From positions 1 through 32,220 of the forward strand of contig JAKLFM010000035.1 in the NCBI GenBank assembly GCA_022711175.1: a stretch of DNA of 32,220 nucleotides. The letters are read 5' to 3'. Source of the stretch: Bacteroidota bacterium. GTDB taxonomy: Bacteria; Bacteroidota; Bacteroidia; Bacteroidales; UBA4417. Under the pieces are notes generated by a model, which ran no database searches, was not told where the DNA came from, and saw only the letters and a list, made by a program, of their open reading frames with translations. Positions within the stretch are counted from its first letter, which is position 1. The number at the start of each line of letters is the position of its first letter. This document shows positions 1 to 8,058 of the stretch, piece after piece. The translations under genes and the position numbers were made by a program.

Positions 1-415
1 AAATACGCTGTGAGTACTTTATCTCAAAATAGCGGGAAAGCAGCTCGACAGACCGCAATTTTGAGGCTGGCTCAATTAGTCGTATGATTGCCAGATCAAG
101 CATGAGCGGAGGCAGATGAAGCAAATCGCATTCCCCGATGCAGCTTTTAAAAAATTGGTAAGCAAAATCGTGGGTAACCCTGATGCATTCACTCCTTTCA
201 ACAACCAGCACATTTTGTTTTTGCTCGGGGAATAGATCCGTCTGATGAGTGTATCTATTAATCCATTCCTGAGCCTTGACTATCAGAAGATCACGCTCAA
301 CATCATCCCTGGCGCTCCCTATGTGGTTAACAACTTTTGCCTTGTGTCCGACATATTGAACTACTTGTATAGCAATAGATCCCGACTTAGTCGTAACCTT
401 TCTGATTCTAAGCAT
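1..415 (-). CDS. IS1634-family transposase, N-terminal part (partial at window edge)
   Basis: Translating the minus strand from the ATG at 413-415 gives an open frame of 138 codons that runs off position 1 without a stop. It begins MLRIRKVTTKSGSIAIQVVQ and includes LPPLMLDLAIIRLIEPASKL followed by an RYFEIKYSQRI segment. These are, from memory, hallmark N-terminal segments of Bacteroidota IS1634-type (IS4 superfamily, DDE) transposases, which cut and paste their own element. The catalytic DDE residues lie further on, outside the window, so intactness cannot be judged; the visible part has no frameshift or internal stop. The ATG fits the usual family start, although the frame stays open a little upstream. 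Its element end should lie between the start codon and the cupin gene. The family call is from recognised sequence, not from a search. Confidence 0.85.
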   Translation of the reverse strand, partial: MLRIRKVTTKSGSIAIQVVQYVGHKAKVVNHIGSARDDVERDLLIVKAQEWINRYTHQTDLFPEQKQNVLVVERSECIRVTHDFAYQFFKSCIGECDLLHLPPLMLDLAIIRLIEPASKLRSVELLSRYFEIKYSQRI

Positions 416-431
416 ACCACAAAAATAAGCG

Positions 432-506
432 TTAGTGCGGTAAAAACCAATAATTCAGTTTATATCTAACTCATATTCAGATTGATGTAAAATCAAACCG
501 CACTAA
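432..506. repeat. 10-bp perfect inverted repeat in the transposase leader / IS end region
   Basis: TTAGTGCGGT at 432-441 is the exact reverse complement of ACCGCACTAA at 497-506, with 55 nt between the arms. The inner arm is 17 nt upstream of the transposase ATG. It may be part of the IS terminus, or an RNA hairpin in the transposase leader. The remainder of 416-570 shows no other feature that I can support. Confidence 0.5.
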
Positions 507-570
507 TTTCGGAAGGTGTCACAAGTCAGGATTTATTCCTTACCAAATCCCACAAACTCTCACCACCGAA

Positions 571-936
571 ATGGCTGAATTCATTACATTGCCAACGCTC
601 ATCAAAGCTGCCGGCACAAAAGAAAAAATCATCCGGGAATATTTCGGGCGCGTTAACAGCGGCACCACCGACATGAGTATTGCCCATATGAAAAGCCCCC
701 AGGGATGGGAAGAACCCGGTCAATGTCCTGAATTTGAAGAATATACTGTAGTTCTTGCCGGATGCCTCCAGGTGCTGACGGCGAGTGAAAAGTACATTGT
801 GGAGGCTGGTCAGGCAATACTGGTTAAATCCGGGGAATGGGTAAAATACAGTTCACCGTTCGAAGAAGGTGCTGAATACATTGCAGTTTGCCTGCCGGCG
901 TTTTCGCCCGGCACAGTTCACCGCGACGATGAATAA
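571..936 (+). CDS. Small cupin-domain protein
   Basis: The 121-residue product is a single-domain cupin. A cupin-like first block (PEFEEYTVVLAGCLQV, about residues 54-69) is followed by a second block, VEAGQAILVKSGEWVKY, around residues 75-92. The usual first motif has two histidines and a glutamate that hold a metal. Here that block is rich in Glu (EFEEY) and lacks the classical HxH, so metal binding is uncertain. It resembles EutQ-like or unassigned cupins of about 110-130 residues. The substrate is unknown. The gene stands alone on the plus strand between an IS end and the convergent epimerase gene, 16 nt from the latter's stop. No signal peptide or membrane segment is visible, so it is probably cytoplasmic. 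Confidence 0.75.
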   Translation: MAEFITLPTLIKAAGTKEKIIREYFGRVNSGTTDMSIAHMKSPQGWEEPGQCPEFEEYTVVLAGCLQVLTASEKYIVEAGQAILVKSGEWVKYSSPFEEGAEYIAVCLPAFSPGTVHRDDE

Positions 937-952
937 AATCCTGAAAAGGTTT

Positions 953-1936
953 CTATTTAAGGTTCTCCCAATACCACGCAATCGCTTTTTTCAAACCTTC
1001 GTGCACGGAAATGGCCGGATTGTAATGCAACAACGTCCGTGCCTTGTCAATATTGGCAAGCGAATGTTTTATATCGCCCGGCCTCTCGGCAACATAGTGT
1101 GGTTCGAGTGAGGCGATATCAGGGTTAAAAGCTGCAAGGTTCTCACGCAGAATATAAAACAGTTCGCTGAGAGTGATGCGTTCGCCGAAGGCAATGTTAT
1201 AGGCTTTCGAAAGCGCTTCGGGCCCTGCCAGTGCCGCAACCTGGTTTGCATGAATCACATTTTCAACGAAAGTGAAATCACGCGATTGCGTCCCGTCGCC
1301 GAATATTTCAGGGCGCTGTCCGGCAATCATTGATTTTATAAACCTTGGTATTACAGCCGCGTACTGCCCTTCGGGATCCTGCCGTTTGCCAAATACATTG
1401 AAGTATCGTAGCCCAACAACTTCCATCCCGTAAAGGCCTGCAAAAACATTGGCATAGAGTTCATTAACCTTCTTGGTAACTGCATATGGAGAGAGCAGGT
1501 TGCCGGTCTCTTCCTCAATTTTGGGCAGGCCTGGGTGGTCGCCATATACCGACGAACTTGATGCATATACGAACCTTTTCACCCCGGCATCGCGCGAAGC
1601 TACCAGCATATTCAGGAAACCGTCGATATTAACCGTATTGGTGGTTGCAGGGTCTTTCACCGAGCGTGGAACCGATCCCAGCGCTGCCTGATGCAGCACG
1701 ACGGTAACTCCATTGACAGCCTTTTGGCAGTCGTCGGGGTTTCGGATATCGCCTTCAACAAAAGTAAAAGCCGGGTTGGACAGAAATGGCTGGATATTTT
1801 GACGCTTACCGGTTGCGAAATTGTCAAGACAAACTACTTCGTTGTCCTGCTGCAAAAGGGCTTCCACAAGGTTCGAACCAATAAAACCGGCTCCGCCAGT
1901 CACCAAAACCCTTGTATTTTTTAAAAGTTTATCCAT
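953..1936 (-). CDS. wbpP: UDP-N-acetylglucosamine C4-epimerase (extended SDR, WbpP/TviC type)
   Basis: This 327-residue extended short-chain dehydrogenase is expected to interconvert UDP-GlcNAc and UDP-GalNAc with bound NAD, feeding surface polysaccharide synthesis. The Rossmann fingerprint GGAGFIG is at residues 14-20, the catalytic SSS at 126-129 and the YxxxK pair at Y151/K155 within [14 protein letters not shown]. The blocks [37 protein letters not shown] and [10 protein letters not shown] are characteristic of the WbpP/VipB group (group 3 epimerases preferring N-acetylated sugars), as opposed to GalE. Length matches the family, and the ATG at 1934-1936 gives a normal N-terminus. It lies 54 nt downstream of the stop of the DUF4340 gene on the same strand and could be co-transcribed with it, but no other glycan gene is present. 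C2-acid sugars as substrates are possible but less likely. Confidence 0.88.
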   Translation of the reverse strand: MDKLLKNTRVLVTGGAGFIGSNLVEALLQQDNEVVCLDNFATGKRQNIQPFLSNPAFTFVEGDIRNPDDCQKAVNGVTVVLHQAALGSVPRSVKDPATTNTVNIDGFLNMLVASRDAGVKRFVYASSSSVYGDHPGLPKIEEETGNLLSPYAVTKKVNELYANVFAGLYGMEVVGLRYFNVFGKRQDPEGQYAAVIPRFIKSMIAGQRPEIFGDGTQSRDFTFVENVIHANQVAALAGPEALSKAYNIAFGERITLSELFYILRENLAAFNPDIASLEPHYVAERPGDIKHSLANIDKARTLLHYNPAISVHEGLKKAIAWYWENLK

Positions 1937-1990
1937 GGTTTGAAGATCAATCGCTGAAACAATATGAAATGCAGAAATTTTCGCGCAAGA

Positions 1991-3046
1991 CTACCTCATC
2001 TCTTTGTCGGTAAACCATTCCAGTTTACGCATTATCCTGTCGAAAGTGTAGGATTGTACCATAACGAAATCCTTACCACCGTTAATAGTTGCGAACATAC
2101 GGTCGGGGTCGTACATCAACGGTTTCTCATCCAGGTCAATAGCATCGGCGGGAGCTTTCTTTTTCCACAGAGTAACAGTGTGTTTTGTTTCATTCAGGTC
2201 AACTACGGAAATGGATGCCGTTGGAACCCTCGTGGTAATCGAATCGCGGAGGGCCTTGTCATCATCGAGGAATGATTCGAGGCTGATGTTGCGGAAAGAA
2301 CCCAGAAAGTCAATCACTTTTAAGGTATCGAAATCCGTTACAGGTGCACCTGTAACCGTAGCAAGGCTGAAATTACGATTGTTGCTGTTCTGGAGCTGAA
2401 ACGACCATGCCGGATTTTCGGAGAATTGAACTTCAACTGCTTTGATATCAGGAAGTTTGAATGAGAAAATGTTCCTGTCGCGCCAGTCCTGTTCGAGAGC
2501 GGAATACCTTGCCGACACAAATCCCCTGAAACTTGGGATATATACAACATAGGGCTGTTCGCTGCCTTCCATAAGCATGTATGTGCCGCGGTTATCCATA
2601 GTAGCATCGCCCACATAATAGGTGCGGGTGCGTTTTTCGTGTGGGAAGAGCTTGATTTTGTCGAAAAGGTTGATACGATACACCCGCTGATAAATCTCAA
2701 CTTTCACCGATTTTGCCGAAAGCAGGCTTATCACTGTATTCCGTGCCGCTTTCGAAACAGGTGTCTTCACCGTAATATTGAGCAGTGTTTTGAGCATTCC
2801 ATCTTTGGTTTCGCCCATCACGGCATACTTGTCATTGAGTTTCCAAGATCCATCGGCTTCACGGTGCAGATTGCAGATGCGGTTGCTTTTGTCGGCCAGA
2901 AAAATGCGGGTGATATTTGATGTATCGTTTACAGCAAAGTTGCGGTCTTTGCCGTTAAAGGCATTTCGCGAATTGTTTATGACAAGCACAGCCGCCAGCA
3001 ATGCCAGCAAAACCGTAATAATGAGCGCTCTTCGGTTTTTCTTCAT
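1991..3046 (-). CDS. DUF4340 domain membrane-anchored protein of the gldFG operon
   Basis: Starting at the ATG at 3044-3046, the product has 351 residues. A frame open to 3088 adds 14 residues, but the shorter form places KKNRR followed by a hydrophobic anchor (about residues 7-22, ALIITVLLALLAAVLVI) at the very N-terminus, as expected for a signal anchor. The rest is a soluble, beta-rich extracytoplasmic domain of the DUF4340 type: repeated WKLND-like, GDATMDNRGTYM-like and YVVYIPSF segments. DUF4340 proteins are commonly encoded directly after GldG-like auxiliary ABC proteins, and here the gene starts 68 nt after the gldG stop. The function is unknown. A periplasmic partner of the GldFG transporter is an inference from context only. 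Confidence 0.8.
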   Translation of the reverse strand: MKKNRRALIITVLLALLAAVLVINNSRNAFNGKDRNFAVNDTSNITRIFLADKSNRICNLHREADGSWKLNDKYAVMGETKDGMLKTLLNITVKTPVSKAARNTVISLLSAKSVKVEIYQRVYRINLFDKIKLFPHEKRTRTYYVGDATMDNRGTYMLMEGSEQPYVVYIPSFRGFVSARYSALEQDWRDRNIFSFKLPDIKAVEVQFSENPAWSFQLQNSNNRNFSLATVTGAPVTDFDTLKVIDFLGSFRNISLESFLDDDKALRDSITTRVPTASISVVDLNETKHTVTLWKKKAPADAIDLDEKPLMYDPDRMFATINGGKDFVMVQSYTFDRIMRKLEWFTDKEMR

Positions 3047-3114
3047 CTTTCTGTTAAAGGAAATTGCTTGGTTTGTAAAGAATATCACTTTGTGAGAGCA
3101 TCAAAACCTGCTTC

Positions 3115-4896
3115 TCAGAAAGTCCTGGTGTATTTGCGACGCCTGATAAAATGCATGATAAATCCTGCAATTATCACTACCAGCACAGGAATCAGAACGT
3201 TGATAAGCTGCCATCTGACCTTTTCCGACTTTATTTTTTCGCTGTCGAGCAAGCGGAGGCGCAGTTCTTTCGACCGTACTGAGAGCAATCCTGAATCGTC
3301 GCAAAGGTAGTTCATCGCATTCATGATGAAGTCCTTGTTGCCGAATGTTTCCCTGCTGTAACGGTCGTATCCCAGAGGCAGGGGAGTAGGCCCGTTGGCC
3401 GACGATTGCAACTGGTTCTTGATGATGTCGCCATCGCTTACCACAATCATGGATGTTGGTTTGCTGGTAGCAACAAATTGTATTTCAGGAGCCTCAGCAA
3501 TTTCGGCAGGAACGCGATTGAGGAATAGCGACGTGAATTTGCCTTCGAGTAAAACAGCAACAGTTTTGAAAGGATCGGTAAATTTTGTGACATCAGGTTC
3601 CTGCCGCATCACCTCGGTGGTGATTAGCGCCGGCGTATTAAGCACTTTGGAGTACCTCGACGTTGTGAGCAGCAAGGTTTTCGAAACATTCTGCGCTGTA
3701 ACGGTATCGATGCTGCTGATGAATTCGGTTTTCAGCGCGTTCAGATTCCTTGCGATCGGGTGTGTTGTGGTTGAAAATACCACCGGGAAATAATACCAAG
3801 GCTCCATATCAATTTTCGGCTGGTCGCCCATCTGACCTGTAACGATAGGTATGCGCATTGCGTTCAAATCCATGATAAGGTCAGGATTTAATCGGCATCC
3901 ATAGTTGAAAAACAGGTCGTTGAGGTTCAGGTCCATCCCGATTCCGATGGTTTGATCCTGGTTCTGAAGGCTGTCCATCGTTGCAAAAACAGGATCAATA
4001 AGCCATAGCACCTTGCCGCCGCGCATAATATACTGGTCGATGATGAATTTATCCTTTTCGGAAAACGCAGAATCGGGTTTGGCAATGATGATGGCCTTAT
4101 ACTTGTTTTTAACTACATAATCGGCTGAATCTTTGCTTTTTGGATTCCTGGTGGTGAGGCTCGAGAGCATACCGTTAATTTTTACCCTTTCAACGGTATA
4201 GTATTCGGCGAGTGACTGCCGGGCATCGGCAGTGAGTATTTCGGGCAACTCGCCGTGACCTTCAATAAAAGCAATGGCAGGCCTGTCGCCGCCACTAAGC
4301 CTGCTGATAGCACCGGCAAGCGTGTATTCAAGCGATTGTACCGAGTTGTTGAGCACTTCCTGCGGCGGTGTACCTATCTGTGAATGAAGAAGTTCTATCG
4401 GAATTTCCTTGTTTTTATAGCTAACAATTGCTCCGGGGAAAATAATCTGAGTGGAAGTGCCGCCCTGGTTTTTAACCTGGAGGTCAGTGGGATTCAGCCC
4501 GGCTTCAACAAGTTGACGGTAGGTGTTTTCACGTTCACTTTGCGAAGTGCCCGACGAAGGATTGATGAATTCAAACTGGACATTATCACTGTAGGCGCTG
4601 AATTCGTCAAGCATCTCGCGGGTTTCGTTTCTCAGCCTTTTAAAGCCTGCCGGGAAATCGCCTTCAAGATAAATTTTGAAGTAAACAACGTCGTCGAGGT
4701 TTTTCAGCATTTTTTTGGTGGCAGGCGACAGCGAATAGCGTTTCTCACCGGTGAGGTCCAAACGGTAGAAGAGGTACGACCCGATGATATTCACCAGGAT
4801 GACGATAGCCAGTCCGAGCAGCAATTGTGTGATGCTGTTGCGCCTCAGGTCTTTACGTGCAGGCCTCGTAACCGTTGACGGAGTTTGTGTTACCAT
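3115..4896 (-). CDS. gldG: GldG: gliding-associated ABC transporter auxiliary (substrate-binding-like) subunit
   Basis: The 593-residue product has a cytoplasmic N-tail and one transmembrane helix (about residues 22-44). A long periplasmic domain follows, starting YRLDLTGEKRYSLSPATKKM, which is typical of the GldG / ABC-type uncharacterised transport system family. A second helix lies near residues 564-583, followed by the basic tail RRRKYTRTF. The domain includes PAIAFIEGHGELPE and GGKVLWLIDPV, also family-typical. In Flavobacterium, GldA (ATPase), GldF and GldG form an ABC transporter linked to gliding; in non-gliding Bacteroidota the homologues persist with unclear substrates. Its start overlaps the last 7 nt of gldF, implying translational coupling, and DUF4340 follows. 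No gldA-like ATPase gene lies nearby. Confidence 0.88.
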   Translation of the reverse strand: MVTQTPSTVTRPARKDLRRNSITQLLLGLAIVILVNIIGSYLFYRLDLTGEKRYSLSPATKKMLKNLDDVVYFKIYLEGDFPAGFKRLRNETREMLDEFSAYSDNVQFEFINPSSGTSQSERENTYRQLVEAGLNPTDLQVKNQGGTSTQIIFPGAIVSYKNKEIPIELLHSQIGTPPQEVLNNSVQSLEYTLAGAISRLSGGDRPAIAFIEGHGELPEILTADARQSLAEYYTVERVKINGMLSSLTTRNPKSKDSADYVVKNKYKAIIIAKPDSAFSEKDKFIIDQYIMRGGKVLWLIDPVFATMDSLQNQDQTIGIGMDLNLNDLFFNYGCRLNPDLIMDLNAMRIPIVTGQMGDQPKIDMEPWYYFPVVFSTTTHPIARNLNALKTEFISSIDTVTAQNVSKTLLLTTSRYSKVLNTPALITTEVMRQEPDVTKFTDPFKTVAVLLEGKFTSLFLNRVPAEIAEAPEIQFVATSKPTSMIVVSDGDIIKNQLQSSANGPTPLPLGYDRYSRETFGNKDFIMNAMNYLCDDSGLLSVRSKELRLRLLDSEKIKSEKVRWQLINVLIPVLVVIIAGFIMHFIRRRKYTRTF

Positions 4897-5621
4897 TTTC
4901 TGCGTTCGAGGTTAAAACGGGTAAGCATGAGGAATACGGCTATGAGGCTCAGGAAATAGATAACATCGCGGGTATCAATCACGCCGCGGCTCATAGAGGC
5001 ATAATGTGCACTGATGCCAAGTTGCTGTATGAAAAGGTCGATTTTGCCGAAAAGCGAAAGGCCGTAAATAAATTCGAATCCGGTATAAACAAACCCGCAC
5101 AGGAAAACGGCAATAAGAAAAGCTACAATCTGGTTTGCCGACACTGACGAAGCGAATATCCCTATGGCGGTAAAACCGGCACCGAGGAATAACAGGCCAA
5201 GGTACGAGCCCCAGGTTCCACCGATATCAATATTACCAACAGGCTGCCCGAGGCGGTAAACCGAAAAGAAATAGACCAGGGTCGGCAGCAGCGAAAAGAA
5301 AACCAGCACAACGCCTGCCAGGTATTTTGCAAGGATGATTTCGAGGTCGGTGAGTGGTTTGGTAAGAAGCAGTTCAATGGTGCCGCTGCGGTGCTCTTCG
5401 GCAAACGAGCGCATGGTGATGGCAGGGATGAGGAACAGGAATACCCAGGGAGACAGCAGGAAAAGGTTATCGATGCTCGCAAAACCGTAATCGGGAATGT
5501 TGAATTGCATCGGGAATATCCACAGGAACAGCCCGTTGATCAGCAGGAAGACGATAATCACCGAATAACCAATGAGTGAATTCAGGAAGCCGCTGACCTC
5601 TTTTCGAAGTAAAGTAAACAT
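4890..5621 (-). CDS. gldF: GldF: gliding-associated ABC transporter permease
   Basis: From the ATG at 5619-5621 the protein has 243 residues with about six hydrophobic membrane segments, the usual size for GldF / ABC-2 type permeases. The motif TMRSFAEEHRSGTIELLLTK is the conserved amphipathic segment that couples ABC-2 permeases to their ATPase. A longer reading to 5675 would add 18 residues that do not look like family sequence. The MFTLLRKEVSGFLNS beginning is typical, and a TAnnTTTG box sits 25 nt upstream at 5646-5653. It is the first gene of gldF-gldG-DUF4340. The ATPase partner is presumably encoded elsewhere. Confidence 0.88.
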   Translation of the reverse strand: MFTLLRKEVSGFLNSLIGYSVIIVFLLINGLFLWIFPMQFNIPDYGFASIDNLFLLSPWVFLFLIPAITMRSFAEEHRSGTIELLLTKPLTDLEIILAKYLAGVVLVFFSLLPTLVYFFSVYRLGQPVGNIDIGGTWGSYLGLLFLGAGFTAIGIFASSVSANQIVAFLIAVFLCGFVYTGFEFIYGLSLFGKIDLFIQQLGISAHYASMSRGVIDTRDVIYFLSLIAVFLMLTRFNLERRKW

Positions 5622-5645
5622 GCTGTTTGTATTCGGTTTGAGGCA

Positions 5646-5653
5646 CAAAAATA
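5646..5653 (-). promoter_or_regulatory. Candidate Bacteroidota -7 promoter box for gldF
   Basis: The minus strand reads TATTTTTG, matching TAnnTTTG, 25 nt before the chosen gldF start. No TTG is evident at -33, so only half of the promoter signature is present. Confidence 0.45.
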
Positions 5654-5775
5654 CAGAAATTGTCGAAGCGCCCACGAGTGAAAAACAAGCAGATCAATTC
5701 CAGGATGTAACCGTCAGGAGAATCGACGACCCAACTGATCCAACAGGGGATTGGAAATGGTGAAGGGTGATCGTT

Positions 5776-5817
5776 AATGAAAAATGAAAAATGGAGAATG
5801 AAGAATGAAGAATGAAG
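5776..5817. repeat. Heptad repeat array (AATGAAR type)
   Basis: Six consecutive 7-nt units read AATGAAA, AATGAAA, AATGGAG, AATGAAG, AATGAAG, AATGAAG. The array lies between the DUF62 gene stop and the gldF start, both minus-strand genes. The remaining spacer (5622-5888) has no gene that I can support. Confidence 0.8.
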
Positions 5818-5888
5818 ACACGTCCAGGTAATCAACAAAGCAACAAATCAACTAATCCGTTGAGTCCGGTTTCCGGCACCCGGCACGG

Positions 5889-6671
5889 CTATCCTTTTAC
5901 CGTAACAATTACGGGGTAATCCATTGTGAGACCCAGCAGCGACGCTGCTTTGCCCTGGTTCATGGCAATTTGTAAATAGCCGTTGGAAGCAAACAGCGCG
6001 CACATTTCTCCTTCGGGTACATCGCCATAAGCTTTAACGATGGTTGTAATGGAGTACGAATCGCGCCTGAAGTTGATAGAAAACGACCGGTTTTGAACTG
6101 TTTCGCGGAACAGCCTTTCCGGGATATTTACAAAAACATTATCATATGCATCTATATACATCACCCTCCCAAGGATGTTATTTCCTTCGGTTACAGGCTG
6201 GTAGAGCGATTTTGGCAAAAGCGCAGGCACCGGTGTTCCAAGTTCATCCATGCTCTTGCCTTCGGCAATATGGCAGGCCACTTTTGCAAACCGGTCGCGC
6301 GAAGGGAAGGTAAAATATCCCGTATCCTGCAATACTTCGAGCGAAATGATTTTATCGGGAGCTTTATCGAGTATTAACGAAAATATGCCGTTATCGGCGC
6401 CAATAAAGTAATGCCCTTCGGCAAAAACGGCCAGGTGTTGGTGATTTTTTGATTCGATTGAATCAATGCCAATAATATGAATGGTGCCTTCGGGAAATTG
6501 CCGGAATGAATTGCGCAACACAAATGATGCCCTTTTTATATCGAAATGCCTGATTTCGTGCGAAATGTCCACAATGTTAACAAACGGTGTTCGCCGCAGA
6601 ATAGCCCCTTTCACCGATGCTACATAGTGATCAGAAAGCCCCCAGTCGGTTGTTAATGTGATGATCGGCAT
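5889..6671 (-). CDS. DUF62-family (SAM hydroxide adenosyltransferase / chlorinase-fluorinase fold) protein
   Basis: The 260-residue product matches the DUF62 family, which cleaves S-adenosylmethionine to adenosine and methionine or, in specialised members, halogenates SAM. The N-terminal ITLTTDWGLSDHYVASVKGA, the VDISHEI segment, GTIHIIGIDS, HYFIGADNGIFSL and the C-terminal YIDAYDNVFVNI all align with family blocks, and the length is normal. The Asp-Arg-His triad described for DUF62 hydrolases seems only partly kept: Asp is D70, but the Arg position is H77 and the His position (FHGRD in typical members) reads FPSRD with P123. Activity may therefore differ. The protein is cytoplasmic and monocistronic, with a TAnnTTTG box 42 nt upstream. 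Divergent from phoH. Confidence 0.85.
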   Translation of the reverse strand: MPIITLTTDWGLSDHYVASVKGAILRRTPFVNIVDISHEIRHFDIKRASFVLRNSFRQFPEGTIHIIGIDSIESKNHQHLAVFAEGHYFIGADNGIFSLILDKAPDKIISLEVLQDTGYFTFPSRDRFAKVACHIAEGKSMDELGTPVPALLPKSLYQPVTEGNNILGRVMYIDAYDNVFVNIPERLFRETVQNRSFSINFRRDSYSITTIVKAYGDVPEGEMCALFASNGYLQIAMNQGKAASLLGLTMDYPVIVTVKG

Positions 6672-6699
6672 AAATTGATAACCTTGTCGGGAATAGCTG

Positions 6700-6720
6700 T
6701 ATTTTTGTTTCTCAAAATTA
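6700..6720. promoter_or_regulatory. Back-to-back TAnnTTTG boxes between the DUF62 gene and phoH
   Basis: TATTTTTG (6700-6707, plus strand) points toward phoH. TAATTTTG (6713-6720, minus strand) points toward the DUF62 gene, 42 nt from its ATG. A plus-strand TTG at 6674-6676 lies 23 nt before the plus box, at the long end of accepted spacing. The plus box is about 260 nt from the phoH start, so its target is uncertain. The rest of 6721-6901 shows nothing further that I can name. Confidence 0.4.
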
Positions 6721-6901
6721 GAAATTAATGGTGAGCGCTGCGATGTTTAGGCGTTTTTCTTAAATAAGGCCGGCAATTCAAATAACTGAACCCAATGACC
6801 ATGATCAATCTTCATACAGTCAGAAGAGTAACCCAAAGTGCATTGTGCCTGGCATCTCAATACAATAACCATCAGGTTAACAGATAAATACCAGGAAATT
6901 G

Positions 6902-6957
6902 AACCTTAAACCTTAAACCTTAAACTTTAAACCTTAAACTTCAAACTTCAAACACCT
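6902..6957. repeat. Heptad repeat array (AACCTTA/AACTTCA) in the phoH leader
   Basis: Eight in-register 7-nt units read AACCTTA x3, AACTTTA, AACCTTA, AACTTCA x2, AACACCT. The array ends 10 nt before the phoH GTG start, so it occupies the place of a ribosome-binding region. Confidence 0.85.
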
Positions 6958-6967
6958 ACTCTCCCCT

Positions 6968-7939
6968 GTGACCGAAAAAACCATAAGCCTCGAATCGTAT
7001 AACCCTCTTGAAATTTATGGCGTTAACGACCGTAATATCAATCTGTTGCATGAGCTTTTCCCGAAACTCAGGATCATTGCCCGAAGCGATATGCTGAAAG
7101 TTCAGGGTGAAGACCAGGATATTGAGCAGTTTGAGCAGATATTTACTTCGTTGTTAATGTTTTACGATAACTTTAACAAGCTCGGTGAGGATGATATCAG
7201 GCGGTTAGCTACCAATGGCAATGCCGGCGAGGAATCGGGTAACTTCAGAGAAGTGAATGCCGATGTGCTTGTACATGGACGCAACGGCATGATGATACGT
7301 GCCCGTACACCCAACCAGCAGCGCATGGTCGATAGCATTTCGCGCAACGATATGATTCTGGCCATCGGCCCTGCCGGAACAGGCAAAACATACACTGCCG
7401 TGGCACTTGCTGTGCGGGCGCTGAAGAATAAGGAGGTAAGGCGCATCATTCTTACCCGCCCTGCTGTTGAGGCAGGCGAAAACCTGGGATTCCTGCCCGG
7501 CGACCTCAAGGACAAGCTCGACCCTTATTTGCAGCCGCTTTACGATGCCCTGCGCGACATGATTCCTACACAAAAACTGGTATCGTACCTCGAAGACGGC
7601 ACCATCGAAATTGCCCCTTTGGCCTTCATGCGCGGACGTACCCTCGAAGGCGCCTTTGCCATCCTCGACGAAGCCCAGAATGCTACCGAGGGACAGCTAA
7701 AAATGTTCCTCACCCGAATGGGAAAATCCTCCAAGTTTGTGATTACCGGCGATATCACGCAGATTGACCTGCCTCGCAATCAAAATTCAGGACTTGTGCA
7801 GGCGATGCGAATTCTGCATGACGTCAGAGGCATCGATATAATAATGCTCGACAACCGCGATATTGTGAGGCATAAGCTGGTGACGAATATTATTAATGCG
7901 TATGAAAGGGAAAAAGATAGACGAACCGGCGAAAAATGA
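6968..7939 (+). CDS. phoH: PhoH family ATPase
   Basis: The 323-residue product is a PhoH-like P-loop NTPase, usually linked to RNA metabolism and often encoded near ybeY. Walker A GPAGTGKT is at residues 134-141, the family block LTRPAVEAGENLGFLPGDL at 162-180, Walker B with DEAQN around 232-238, and FVITGDITQIDLPR near 257-270. The N-terminal approximately 110 residues correspond to the KH-like region of bacterial PhoH proteins. Length is standard. The start is a GTG at 6968; no in-frame ATG gives a better N-terminus, and MTEKTISLESYNPLEIYG is family-like. No Shine-Dalgarno is evident and the leader is a heptad repeat. PurC follows 119 nt downstream. Confidence 0.93.
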   Translation: MTEKTISLESYNPLEIYGVNDRNINLLHELFPKLRIIARSDMLKVQGEDQDIEQFEQIFTSLLMFYDNFNKLGEDDIRRLATNGNAGEESGNFREVNADVLVHGRNGMMIRARTPNQQRMVDSISRNDMILAIGPAGTGKTYTAVALAVRALKNKEVRRIILTRPAVEAGENLGFLPGDLKDKLDPYLQPLYDALRDMIPTQKLVSYLEDGTIEIAPLAFMRGRTLEGAFAILDEAQNATEGQLKMFLTRMGKSSKFVITGDITQIDLPRNQNSGLVQAMRILHDVRGIDIIMLDNRDIVRHKLVTNIINAYEREKDRRTGEK

Positions 7940-7950
7940 AATTCCAGCCT

Positions 7951-7958
7951 TAATTTTG
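7951..7958 (+). promoter_or_regulatory. Candidate -7 box upstream of purC
   Basis: TAATTTTG matches TAnnTTTG, 100 nt before the purC ATG in the phoH-purC spacer. No -33 TTG is seen at normal spacing, so this is only a weak call. Confidence 0.3.
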
Positions 7959-8058
7959 TGATTTAATGAAGAGTACTGAAGCATTGAAAATCACCTGATG
8001 CTTTGATATTAGTCCTCACGGCATAGAACATTAACCCAGTAACTTTAAACTCAGATCA

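Noticed and set aside
245..469. 74-codon plus-strand ORF at the left end
   Set aside because: It is antisense to the transposase frame, which has clear family sequence; the plus-strand product has none.
4384..4878. 164-codon plus-strand ORF inside gldG
   Set aside because: It is the opposite strand of a well-supported GldG coding region and shows no recognisable domain.
5646..5675. Longer GldF start at 5675
   Set aside because: The extra 18 residues are not family-like and the -7 box at 5646-5653 would lie inside the coding sequence.
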